Assembly (NCBI RefSeq): GCF_003589595.1 | Contig: NW_020653718.1 | Location: forward strand, 4,218,622 to 4,282,621 | DNA: 64,000 nucleotides | From: Hyposmocoma kahamanoa | Lineage: Eukaryota > Arthropoda > Insecta > Lepidoptera > Cosmopterigidae | Direction of reading: 5' to 3' | In this document: one piece after another, positions 36,301-44,291 of the stretch | How the letters are laid out: each line of letters opens with the position of its first letter | Position numbering within the stretch: position 1 is the first letter of the stretch | Translations under genes and position numbers: made by a program | Notes under the pieces: generated by a model | Seen by the model: only the letters and a program-made list of their open reading frames with translations | What the model was told of the DNA's origin: nothing | Database searches by the model: none

Positions 36301-39300
36301 CATTGGATTCTCGATGAACAGTGAGGTATCCGAGTATACTCAAAGTTATTGAAACTACGAAGTAGTATAAAGGAAGCCTTATTTTGAAGAATAATTACCT
36401 ATACAAAAATAGCTCTACAAAAAAACAACAAACTAAAAGTACCTAGTCTATGTTTCACGTCTTCTATATAAGCCACAATAATAGTCTAACAGAGGGAGGC
36501 TATGATTATTTGTCAACTGACCCTTAATTACTCAGCACGTTGTGTCACCGTATTAGGTGATAGTCTTTATACTATGTATACTTGTCCCTTTTCTTACCAC
36601 TCGCGACCAAAGTCGAATTTGTCCAAGCGTAAATCCAAGATTAATAAGTTTACTTTTGGCTGAAGTTGACAGGGAATGTGATTAATGGCCACGGGAAGTA
36701 TTTGGTTCTTATGGTGATAACATTATATTATAGGAACGGAAAGTCGTTAAATATCGTGAGTGTGATTTAAAGTGGTAACGTATTAACAATGTGTGACGTG
36801 TGTTTAGGTATTTCAAACTAAACAATGAAAGGTATCATATGATTCGTACGTCATAGCCACTAGATAAATCACCCACCGTGAAAGGGCGGGAAACGTATTC
36901 ATGTCAAGTTACCTGAGAAGGTTGACACGCCAGATAGCATAGACAGGCCGGAGTACCGGCTGTGGGACGGGTGGATCATGCCAATGGAGCATATCTCTGA
37001 ATCGTCAAACTGCCACATCCCGGGTTCTAATCTCACGCTCAATTTCTGCACTTGGAAACCTAAGAACATCAAAGTCGAGCACACCACATCGAACCTTTGT
37101 TAACTTATTTACATTACATTAAGTACAAAGGATATTCACTACATATGAACTAACTTAGGATAATTGGTTAATTTTTTTAGTAGATTAAATATTTAGTACG
37201 TTTAGAACGTGTTATGACAGAAAATTAATATTTTTTATCACATGAAGATTGAAAGCGATCTTAATTAGTGATGTGTAGAGATATGCATAGAGTCAGATAC
37301 GTCCGCGTGGCGCGACGGCTGCGGCGCGACTGAGCGGTTTAGCCCGGGGGTGGCGGTCGCCCCCACCCGTGGCTCTCGAGCGGGTGGGGAGGCCGACGTC
37401 ATGGGAGCACACCGCCTACGGGAGCTTCGTTCATTCGCGAATGAGTTGGCTCTAATTAGGTTCTGATCTGAACGATATAATTGACTTTGACAAAAGAAAA
37501 ACTCGATAAAGAGCCCATATATTGCTTTAATTAAAGTTTAAACATGCAATAAAACGTTTGAGGATGTTGAATATTTTAAAGGCATTAACATTATGAACAT
37601 GGATTGATACTTTACTATAATAAAATATATCTTGTAATAATAACCTGTATTGTTTTACTTATTAGTTACTGGTAAACTACAGCTACAGTTAGATTTAAGC
37701 AAGTCACAATTAATTGTCTGAAGGTGCCAAACGGCATATTATCATTTAGTTAGAATGTGCCAAAGGCACCATGATTGAATTTCGTCCAATCAGCCAGAGG
37801 AGTCCTTTGAATCTCAAATTGATCTCATCTCTTTTGGTTTGGATGTGTTTCGTCCAGGTAAGTCTACGGTACAAATGCATTCCCAGGTATTTCACTATAT
37901 TCCGGTGTGGGAGTTGAACGCCATTTAAGGTGACCGGTGAGCAGTCTTCTTTGCGGAGAGTGAAGGTGACTTGTACTGATTTAGTCTCACTAGCAGCAAT
38001 TCTCCATTTTGTTAGCCAATCCACCATTTCGTTTAAGCTGCTTTGAAGGAGTCGGGATGCTTCAACTGGGCATTTACTTGAGGTTAGTAACGCCGTGTCA
38101 TCAGCGAAGGTAGCATCAGTGGCCTTAGGGTTTTGTGGCAGGTCGGCTGTGAAGAGTGTGTACAGAACAGCTGCAGAGATTTCATGAAATCCTGATGTGT
38201 GGTCGCTATTCCTAATTTGAAATGTTCTGTTACTAATGTATGAGCTCAAGACTCTATAGAATGTGTGTGGCAGCAAAGACTTTTTTTATATAGCAACCCC
38301 TTGTGCCAAACCTTATCAAAGGCTTACTGTATGTCAAGGAAAGCCGATGAGCAGTATTATTTTTCTCGTATGACTTTCTGATTGCTCTGCATACTCTGTG
38401 GGCTTGTTCTACAGTTGAGTGCTCTTTTCTAAATCCAAATTGCTGGTCAGGGACAACAGAATTTTCCTGAAATACATGTGTCAGCCTATGTAGCAGACAC
38501 CTCTCAAACAGCTTGGATATAGCAGGCAGTAAGCTGATCGGTCTATATGAAGTGATTTCGAGAAGAGATTTACCAGGTTTGTGGACCATTATAATTTGGG
38601 ATATTTTCCACAGATCTGGGAAATGTTCTAGTCTCATGATTGCATTGAATAGCATTGTGAGAATACTAATCCTTTGCGCGGCTATTCTTCAAGGACTTTC
38701 TTGTCGATGAGATCGAAGACTGGTGCTTTGTGGTTGGGCATGAGTTTAATATATCTACTTATCTCAAAAAGTATTATCTCTGAAGGTCAAGTTGAAAGTC
38801 TTGGTTAAGAACGGTGTCAGTATCTGATTCATCCGCATTCGGTTTAGCAGGATTTGGTTTGAAGACTTGACTCAGATGGTTTGCAAAGGCCTCCACTTTG
38901 CTCTGTTCAGTTCTAGACCATTTTCCATTTGGCATCCGAAGTGGCGGCTTGTGCTGTAAAGGCCGATCAAAGTTTTTGCATATCTTCCACAGAGAAAGTA
39001 ATTCGTCGCTTTTGTTAAGGTGAGACCCTCTAAGTAAGTCTCCAGAGCGACGTTATTAGCTTCTGTTATGAGGCTTTTTAATTCTTTAGCTGCTCTATTA
39101 AATGCTGTTTTGTCACTACGATGTCTGCTGGTATGCCAAACTCTTCTCAGTCTTCTTTTTTCTATAATTTTTGTACGGATGCATTCCGAGTAGACTTTAC
39201 GTTGTGGTGTGTGTTCAGCTGCTTCAGGGGTATACATCAGGGGTATATATATATATATATATATATTCTTGGATAGTCTTGATGGACATAGTGGCGTCAT

Positions 39301-42300
39301 CGATATCAGTTTCAGTTTTTAGAGGAATCTTCAGGTCAAGCCTCTCATGGACTAGCTCACGAACGGAGACCCAGTCAGTGCGTTTGTTATACAGCTTGGG
39401 TACACTGGGAATATTGAGGGCTGTGGTTCCGATGGTTAAAAATACCGGAACATGATTGGCATTGGCGTCCAGACACATCTGCACCGAATGGTAAAGTCTA
39501 GATAGCCCCTTTACAATAAAGAAGTCTATGACATCTGGTAGCCTATTAGGGTCGGTGGGCCAGTTAGTAGGTTCAGCTATTGATATCGTGATGATATTAT
39601 TCTTATCTAGACTCTTCTTGAGTTCTCTACCCCTGGTATTAGTCAATGTGGAGGCCCAGTGGAGGTTTTCGGCATGCCAGTTTTCTCCGGCTATGAAACG
39701 TGCGCCCAGCGCGTCAAATAACTCACGGTATTGCCCTTCTGTTATTTTATGTCTTGGAGGACAGTATATGGCTGACACATTAAACGTTCCGTTTCAATCC
39801 TCTATTGCAATAGTAACTGCTTATATGTAGGCTTTTTTAAACTATGCTAATTCACTGTGTTTGATGCTTGACCACACGATCACGGCTCCAGCGTGTGCAG
39901 TTCCATCTGGGTTTTGATTGGTGGCATAAATATCATAGTTTTGTATCCGGATCCTACTACTCGCCGTAAAGTGAGTTTTAGATACCAGCAGTATATCGAT
40001 GTTGTGGGTGTGCAGCAGAACTTCAACCTCTTCTTTGTTTGGAGACAGCCCGTCTAGGTTCCAGGTGGCTATCTTGAGGGAAGTCATTTTACTAAATTGG
40101 AGACTAGGGTTGTTATAAGGCTAAAAAGTGCACTCATCTGTTGTAAGATTAAATCGAAGTTTTCTGTTTGTTTGAGTAACATTTCTTCCAATGTTTGACT
40201 TATGGTGGAGGGGATTTCAGCCGTTTTGTTTTTATTGACTTTCAATACATCGGCATATCTGGGTCGCTGAGAATGGTGAGGAGATGGTCTAACCTTTTCA
40301 TTAATGGGTTGGAGTGGGAACTGGGTAGTGAGACCAACAGCAACTTTTTGGTGGTCCCTGCGTTTAAGGTGTTGTTAGATGCTGTTTGTTAGATTTTCTG
40401 GCTAATATTTCTCTATACACCTTGCAACCCTTGTAATTTGCTGGATGGGCGCCTAGGCATAGGGCACACTTCGCTGGGGTGTTACGGTCGATCTTAGGAC
40501 ACTCCGCAGTTTTGTGAGCTTGTGCACATTTCACGCATCAATAGTATTATTATATACAACAATAGTATTGTTGGCATCTTTGGCATTGTACTACTACATT
40601 TCGTTTGCGTGGATCTTCTATAATAACTAACTGGTGGTGTATGTATTTGAGGTTCTTGACGGCTTTGTTTTTGGAGCCATGTGCTAGATTGGCAAAGAAT
40701 GTGGTGGTTGGTTTCTTTTCTGGTCCGTATCTGGCATTTATTATTTCTCCAATAATGGTATTACCTGTACTTTCCAGCGTTTCTTTTATTGCACTAATTG
40801 GTGTTGTGGGATGACGGTTTCTGATGACGATTCTATAGGGCCGTTTGTCTTTTCTATTGAAAGTATGTCCGATTAAACCTTTTCCTCTCACTGCATCTAT
40901 TATGTTTTTGTACACCTATGGTGGTGCAGCTGATACGCAGTTGATTTTGGTTGACAATTTTGTAGCTGAAATCTGAATTATTCACGATTGGCTCAAGGTG
41001 TTCTGTTAGCTTGTTAACGTCTTTGATGCCATACAAGATTATAGGAGGTGGTTTTAAAGGTTTATTTAGAGTTTCGCTATTTTGTTTGCCGTCATCATCT
41101 ATTTCTTCAGTAGATAGTCCACTGAATCTGTTAGTGGCAATCAATCTTTCGGGGGATGGTGAAGATCTTTTTGAAGAGAGATCTTTTTGCATTTCTAAGC
41201 GTAGGTACTCTCTGCCAGGTTGGGTGATTAGTATCTTCGTGGTCAGAATAGGTCAGCATCTCGGAGGTATGGGTGTAGCTGTTACTTGCGACTAATGGAA
41301 CTTCTATGTTAGTATCAGCCTTGTTACTCAGTGAGACACTTCTTTACCTGGTGGTGAACAAGCCGGTATGGAACGCTTGCTGAACTAGCTTCTTATTGCT
41401 CTCTTTAAGACCAGTAGCATTAACTGGTATGGGGGCCAGGGTGCCCGCCCTCATATAGTCTTCGGTAACTAATTTCTCACTCACAGGCCCGGGTACCTGT
41501 GAGCGCCGGGTGCTAGCAAGATTGCATGGCAAAACTTTCTGATTATTGTCCGACATTTCATACGAAAAGAGGTTGTGTGGTGCTTTCCCAAGGCACCACA
41601 CAACTTCGGGGTGACGCCCTAGCCTTTGATGAACCAATATCTCCCTACAAGGCAGCAGGTGCAATTTAGTTTCGGAAGTAGCATCTCCTAGATCAATTGC
41701 CATTCCAAAGCTTACGAAGTTGATCTCCCCGGGTCCCAGCTTTGATTCAAGTGGCGGCTCATACTCGCCACTTTCATCCATCATCATTGGGTTTGGTGCT
41801 ATTTTGTAGAGGAAACTCAGCCATGAATGTCCCCAGCACCCCTTAAGCTCTATTGTGCGCGGCTGCCGAGGCAGCTAGCTACCATATCTGGTCGCCGTTT
41901 CGCTATCCGCAACTTGCGACGCGGTGGGTAGCACAGGGCCGTGCTACTGGGAATGAAAACCCAGAACCCACTGTTGTATATTCATTTTATTAGTTGTTAA
42001 ACAACTAATAAAACGAATACTATACACATAAAAGTGTACATCTTTATTAGAAATCACAGACATATATCTAGATAAATATCAGGGTGTCTGTTTTAGAAAT
42101 CCACATATTTATTTTATTTCATAAAATTACACAATATTACAGTAAATTACCAAGGCACCGTGAATTCAATAACTATAATAATAGATAATATTAATAGTAA
42201 ATCACGGATGATAGTCGGTCATCCATTCTCTCACAGAACTTCAAACACTCATCACACACAACCACCCACCTATTTGCAAAAACATCAAAGTCTGGTGCAA

Positions 42301-43181
42301 AAGCATAAGCAAAAGCATAGACTAGAATAAAAATTTCAAATTATTAAAATTAAAACAGTGCAGAGCATGAACAAATGGTAATTTACTGTGTGACACAGTG
42401 CGGCCCAGTGGTGAACCAGTCGCAGCACTAATTCTGGCCAATCAGAATCTCCGCGCAAAATTCTACCGGCAATAGTCATCTGACCAAAATTACGATTTAC
42501 TTACCAACAAATGAAGTTCCAAGACGCCATGGAAGAATTACGTAGGGTATTATTAAATAAATAAGAATTATTATTATTGAATAAATAAGAACACACACTA
42601 ACTCTACTACAATTAAAAAGGCTTAATTACTCAATGGAAATTAACTGCCATGAAAGTACAAAATCATAACACAAATTGTATTTCAAAGAAATATTCATAA
42701 AATATTTATTGACACTTACATATTAACAGAAACAAATTGAACTAAGAACAACAATATTAAAAACTAAATGAACATAACCAAACCACTTCTAAATAAGCAC
42801 TTACTGTTTACATTATTACTAGTTTTATGATTTGGTCCAGATAACGGTTATCAGAACGGTATATAAAATTCATCTCTAAAATCGTAAGTTTGCAAGTCTG
42901 TGATGTAAACAAAAACCTCCCTTTCTTCGGACAGGAACATCGTACAGTTTAATTAAAAATAAATCACTGAAACATCGACAAAAAGAAAGGAAAGGATAGC
43001 AAAGTAATAACTTACCGTATTCCCTGAATAATTTCTTATATTCACCCAAATCATTTTGGTCGAGCCACTCGTCGACTTGCACACTTTCGTCGTCGAATAT
43101 TTCCGTCAGAACCACTTTAGCAAAATAAACGAGCAAACAAAACAATAATATAGTCCCGAAATAATGCACTCTATTATACAT
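21332..43181 (-). CDS. Membrane-anchored protein with SAM-like domains (5' part of gene)
   Basis: Two exons on the minus strand are supported: 43181-43016 and 21497-21332 (166 nt each). Exon 1 starts at ATG 43181 and ends in phase 1 before GTAAGT. Exon 2 follows TTGTAG and completes the Gly codon, so the frame runs on. It ends before GTACGT in phase 2, and the rest lies off the left edge. The product starts with a hydrophobic segment (about residues 8-26), a likely signal anchor. It continues into a SAM-like fold: VDEWLDQNDLGEYKKLFREYG from exon 1, then ISTLSGCGSPEHLDRLPEL and an Arg-rich helix from exon 2. A second SAM start, RQWLATHRLQHAYG, begins right after. SAM domains mediate protein or RNA contacts and polymerise. 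I do not recognise the gene name. The joining intron is 21.5 kb and full of transposons. Another reading, that the exons belong to two genes, is less likely because phase and fold continue. Confidence 0.72.
21498..22465. other. Intron 1 of the SAM gene, no repeats recognised
   Basis: No gene or clear repeat is seen. The short open frames here have no coding character I can support. Confidence 0.4.
22470..22580. repeat. Dispersed repeat family B, copy 4, rearranged
   Basis: GGAAATGAAAC near the left end is mirrored by GTTTCATTTCCTAA at the right end, with GGGACCTGTAAAGGGCCCG between. The two ends form an inverted pair, which suggests internal deletion or fusion of two copies. Confidence 0.55.
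22640..22810 (-). repeat. Dispersed repeat family A, copy 2 (partial)
   Basis: Matches copy 1 around CATAACAGTTGC and the adjoining CACTCA piece, same orientation, highly diverged. Confidence 0.4.
23075..23300 (-). repeat. Dispersed repeat family A, copy 3 (partial)
   Basis: Shares GGCAAAGACCTGAGGGGCAC, CACTGCGCC, CACCCTTACC and CAAAACCGGAAC with copy 1 in the same order. It ends near AAGGAGCTCTACTGCTACTA, a module also found inverted at the start of copy 4 (35889). Confidence 0.55.
23301..23754. other. Intronic, nothing recognised
   Basis: A 106-codon open frame at 23190-23510 overlaps repeat A copy 3 and has no recognised family. Confidence 0.35.
23755..23830 (+). mobile_element. Possible tRNA-derived SINE head
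   Basis: TAGTTGGCATAGG resembles an A-box and GGTTCCAATCT, about 40 bases on, resembles a B-box. Each has about one departure from consensus. No clear body or tail follows, so this is tentative. Confidence 0.3.
24115..24370 (+). other. Two primer-binding-site-like motifs of LTR retrotransposons
   Basis: TTGGCGCCCGATATGGGGC (near 24119) and TTGGCGCCCTATGTGGGGC (near 24343) resemble the TGGCGCC...GTGGGGC motif that follows the 5' LTR in BEL/Pao-type elements. I see no LTR pair or pol ORF next to them, so these are at best relics. Confidence 0.3.
24475..24640 (+). mobile_element. Possible solo LTR (TGTTG...CAACA)
   Basis: The 166-bp block starts TGTTG, ends CCAACA, and carries an AATAAA near its 3' end, which is the layout of a short LTR. 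No clean 5-bp target duplication is present, and there is only one copy in the window. Confidence 0.3.
24641..25679. other. Intronic, nothing recognised
   Basis: A 131-codon plus frame at 24715-25110 has low-complexity composition and no recognised family. Confidence 0.35.
25680..25850 (-). repeat. Dispersed repeat family C, copy 2
   Basis: The reverse complement carries the AATCGGTTCACAAATGCCGG block and the TCGAATTGAGAACC-TACTCC block of family C. Confidence 0.6.
25851..26512. other. Intronic, nothing recognised
   Basis: No gene or repeat recognised. Confidence 0.4.
26513..26740. mobile_element. 228-bp MITE, copy 2 (identical to copy 1)
   Basis: By eye this is base-for-base identical to 17864-18091. 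It is flanked on both sides by TACCACAT, a different 8-bp direct repeat from that of copy 1, so it is an independent insertion. The identity of both the elements and their target duplications indicates recent movement. Both copies have the same orientation. Confidence 0.93.
26741..27189. other. Intronic, nothing recognised
   Basis: AT-rich, no feature seen. Confidence 0.4.
27190..27340 (-). repeat. Dispersed repeat family C, copy 3
   Basis: Reverse-complement match to family C: GCATTTGTGAACCAATTTTG, then CCACCTCTAAGGGTGGCAAA, then CTAGGGGACGAATAACTTTT. Confidence 0.65.
27341..29450. other. Intronic, nothing recognised
   Basis: No gene is supported. A GATAAATAAACG piece followed by a T-run at 28350-28375 could be a retroposon 3' end, but no body is recognised. 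Confidence 0.35.
29455..30425 (+). repeat. Dispersed repeat family C, copy 4, split by a LINE insertion
   Basis: Family C blocks occur at 29455-29825 (including GGATTCATCCCCTAGTTCGC, CACCCTTAGAGGTGG and a CGAACAAAAAAGAATC piece). They resume at 30336-30425 (ATACCGGAGTTATCGCG, then CAGTCGAATTGAGAACG). The interruption is the LINE tail at 29826-30335. Confidence 0.65.
29826..30335 (+). mobile_element. 5'-truncated LINE 3' end inserted in repeat C, AAATA duplication
   Basis: AAATA lies on both sides (29821-29825 and 30336-30340) and the host repeat resumes exactly after it. The inserted 510 bp begin with the extreme C-terminus of a non-LTR ORF2 (FKYCAAKIWNNIPPPMR, then AFKCQLKEHIL), with a stop at 29976-29978. 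A 3' UTR follows, ending near GTGCTGAATAAATT and a CTTT-rich tail. The open frame starting at 29772 is a fusion of repeat and LINE, not a gene. Confidence 0.75.
30426..31755. other. Intronic, nothing recognised
   Basis: A 116-codon plus frame at 30461-30811 has no recognised family and no splice support. Confidence 0.35.
31756..32100. other. Intronic block with a GC-rich core, unclassified
   Basis: A GC-rich core at 31960-32035 is followed on the plus strand by TTGAAATAAAATCAATCAAT, which looks like a transcript 3' end. This may be a retroposed fragment. The 111-codon minus frame across it has no recognised family. Confidence 0.3.
32101..32494. other. Intronic, nothing recognised
   Basis: An 85-codon plus frame (32182-32439) has no recognised family. 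Confidence 0.35.
32495..32730. repeat. Dispersed repeat family D, copy 3
   Basis: Contains GATGTTACGCATTTGTCTAG, TATTCCTTTCATTTGCCG, CAGGAAGGACGAAGCC and AAGCGCTTCGT in the order shown by copy 1 at 1545-1745. Confidence 0.5.
32731..34250. other. Intronic, nothing recognised
   Basis: No gene is supported. A slightly GC-richer patch at 33370-33480 has no recognisable content. Confidence 0.35.
34251..34450 (+). other. Coding-like block of unknown origin
   Basis: The plus frame from 34251 is open for 102 codons, and its first 55 codons have balanced amino-acid composition in DNA that is GC-rich for the region. The minus strand is also open over the same block, up to a good donor (CATCTAG|GTAATT at about 34339). 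I recognise no family. It may be a transposon fragment or an unrecognised exon on either strand. Confidence 0.25.
34872..34935. repeat. Long hairpin: perfect 22-bp arms, 4-nt loop
   Basis: 34880-34901 is the exact reverse complement of 34906-34927, with ATAA as the loop. Pairing extends outward with one mismatch to 34872 and 34935. Confidence 0.97.
34940..35880. other. Intronic, nothing recognised
   Basis: No gene or repeat recognised. Confidence 0.4.
35885..36230 (+). repeat. Dispersed repeat family A, copy 4
   Basis: The most complete family A copy, in plus orientation. It begins near AGCAGTAGAGCTCCTTG and includes AGGGTAAGAGTGCTGGTG, CCCCTCAGATCTTTG and TGTTATGGACAGGCGTG. It ends in an AT-rich segment after GACGAACAAGTCG. 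A short frame gives MDRRVAYH as in copy 1. Confidence 0.65.
36166..36193. repeat. Perfect hairpin, 13-bp arms, 2-nt loop
   Basis: GACGAACAAGTCG, AA, then its exact reverse complement, inside repeat A copy 4. Other copies carry only a single GACGAACAA arm at this place, so the second arm arose in this copy. Confidence 0.95.
36231..36912. other. Intronic, nothing recognised
   Basis: AT-rich, no feature supported. Confidence 0.4.
36913..37059 (-). CDS. Candidate 147-nt cassette exon of the SAM gene
   Basis: On the minus strand, TTCTTAG precedes 37059 and a strong donor (TTCTCAG|GTAACT) follows 36913. The 147 nt are open, and phase is 1 at both ends, exactly the phase of the junction between the two certain SAM-gene exons. 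Inserting it would add 49 residues (including LEPGMWQFDDSEIC and HPSHSRYSGLSML) between FREYG and ISTLSG. It would interrupt the SAM fold, so it cannot be a constitutive exon if that domain is to form. The encoded peptide has even, non-repetitive composition and the DNA is less AT-rich than its flanks. It could instead belong to an unrelated gene nested in the intron, or be chance. I recognise no homologue. Confidence 0.4.
37060..37299. other. Intronic, AT-rich
   Basis: Nothing recognised. Confidence 0.4.
37300..37445. other. Isolated GC-rich island
   Basis: About 145 bp of very GC-rich DNA (GCGGCGCGAC, then CCCGGGGGTGGCGG, then GGTGGGGAGG) sits in otherwise AT-rich intron. It contains the palindrome CATTCGCGAATG near its right end. 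It has no long ORF. It may be the remnant of a GC-rich retroelement 5' region or a CpG-type regulatory island; neither is shown. Confidence 0.4.
37746..40087 (-). pseudogene. LINE ORF2 (endonuclease plus reverse transcriptase), broken
   Basis: Pieces in order are: endonuclease start (TSLKIATWNLDGLSPNKEEV, 40087-39842); a second endonuclease part (SAIYCPPRHK, 39778-39224); a linker (39300-38872); reverse-transcriptase fingers (YRPISLLPAISKLFERC, 38655-38254); and palm/thumb with the catalytic TFADDTALL box (38276-37746). Several frameshifts separate them. The usual catalytic Glu of the endonuclease (SETHF) is Lys here (VSKTHFT), so this copy would be inactive even without the frameshifts. A (TA)n expansion at 39244-39266 interrupts the linker. 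Confidence 0.85.
39244..39266. repeat. (TA)n microsatellite inside LINE ORF2
   Basis: A pure TA run of about 23 bases in the endonuclease-RT linker. It reads as alternating Tyr-Ile on both strands and in overlapping frames, so it extends open frames on either side without encoding LINE protein. Confidence 0.95.
40390..41787 (-). pseudogene. LINE ORF1 (gag-like, CCHC zinc knuckles), broken
   Basis: The N-terminal part runs from 41787 (MMMDESGEYEPPLES) to 41344. A middle part (41192-40854) carries IILYGIKDVNKLTEHLEP. The next (40915-40550) carries a nucleic-acid-binding region with NRHPTTPISAIKETLE. The C-terminal knuckles (about 40560-40390) read CVKCAQAHKTAEC and then CALCLGAHPANYKGC. ORF1 proteins of Jockey-type elements bind the LINE RNA. 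Frameshifts and stops separate the pieces. Confidence 0.8.
41572..41604. repeat. Hairpin, 12-bp arms, 9-nt loop
   Basis: GTTGTGTGGTGC pairs exactly with GCACCACACAAC within the LINE ORF1 region. Confidence 0.9.
41979..42019. repeat. Hairpin, 20-bp arms with one mismatch, 1-nt centre
   Basis: TATTCATTTTATTAGTTGTT, then A, then AACAACTAATAAAACGAATA. It lies just outside the 5' end of the Jockey-type LINE. Confidence 0.95.
42020..42870. other. SAM-gene intron 1, nothing recognised
   Basis: Very AT-rich. A GC-richer piece at 42390-42480 has no recognisable content. Confidence 0.4.
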
Positions 43182-43642
43182 TTTCAAATCTTCTATTCAT
43201 ATTTTTGAACTATTTTCGAAAATAAACAACAGGGACAGCCATGGGGTTTGTTTGACAATTTACGATAACTTAGCACATTTGAAATAAAAGACAGAGAGAG
43301 AACATTATTGATTCGCATGACGCTTGTCTATCTTTCTAATGCATATTTTAACTTTAACACCTAACAAAACGCGACAATATTGACGTTTGATATACTTTCC
43401 ATTTTACGCAGAAAATATAGTCCGTATGTAAGGAATAAATAAAATGCTAAAATTTTGTGAAAACTGCGTATATTGAATCCGTCAAGGGCAAGCCAGGCTA
43501 TTGATCACAAAGTACTTTGTAATTTGATTTGCAGGTTTAAAAAGGGTTTATGATAATCTCAGTCCATCCTTCTTTTTAAAAATAGAATAGATAATCTCAG
43601 TCTTCAGCTCACAATTCATTCCACTGGCTCAAGCAACGGGTT
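43182..43642. other. Upstream region of the SAM gene
   Basis: This interval holds the expected 5' UTR and promoter of the minus-strand SAM gene. No TATA-type or initiator motif is convincing. GATAATCTCAGTC occurs twice (about 43551 and 43591). Confidence 0.35.
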
Positions 43643-43676
43643 CAGGTTGATGAAACATTGGTGTTTCATCAACCTG
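43643..43676. repeat. Perfect hairpin, 15-bp arms, 4-nt loop
   Basis: CAGGTTGATGAAACA, TTGG, then the exact reverse complement. It lies between the SAM gene start and the peroxiredoxin 3' end. Confidence 0.97.
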
Positions 43677-44291
43677 CTGACGGCGTAGACGAAACGACTT
43701 CAATTATACGCATTTGCACATTCATTAAATTGAACGCATAAATAATTTGCTTCTCCAAACGAGCAACAAAAAATAAAACAAAACGTGAATAGACTACATA
43801 AAAATGCGTTATATTAAAGCAGACATTACAAAATACAATGTACATACAAGCAACGTAAAACGATTAAAGGATCATTACAAAACAAAGTTTTAAACAATTT
43901 TTACTGTCAAAAAGTTTAATATATTCTATACATAATTGAGTTGAAATATCACAAGGAGTGCTGACAGTCTAGGGGATCCGTATAATTTTATTTTAAAGCT
44001 AGGTAATTAGGTGTTGATCTCACTAGGCGTTGAAGGAGTCTTATCAACTAAATATTTTACAGTTGACCAAATCTGCCTCAATTTTAATTTATTGAGTTAG
44101 ACAAATTAGCTCTAAGGTACTGAGACAAACACATTGTTAGAACTTGACACCTCCAACTAGTATAATTTCCATAGGTGCAGGTGCCAAATTAAAGCAACTA
44201 TCTAAGTAAAAGTGATTTAACTATGGAAAAATCTTTACAAATTGAACAAAACATTGCTTTTCATTGATTTGATTTTCATTTCATTTTAAAT
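43677..44291 (-). other. Peroxiredoxin-5 3' UTR and intergenic DNA
   Basis: Downstream of the minus-strand stop codon at 44292. AATAAA on the minus strand occurs at about 44093-44088 and 43992-43987, and either could serve as the polyadenylation signal. Confidence 0.45.

Larger units (their letters stand above)
37746..41970 (-). mobile_element. Jockey-type LINE, near full length at 5' end, truncated at 3' end, decayed
   Basis: In minus orientation the order is a 5' region (41970-41790), ORF1 with zinc knuckles (41787-40390), then an APE-type endonuclease and reverse transcriptase (40087-37746). The reverse transcriptase breaks off around LLWLIGRNS, before the expected C-terminus and poly(A). 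The 3' end, which LINEs normally keep, is therefore missing, and later deletion is likely. It lies in intron 1 of the SAM gene in the same orientation as the gene. Confidence 0.85.
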
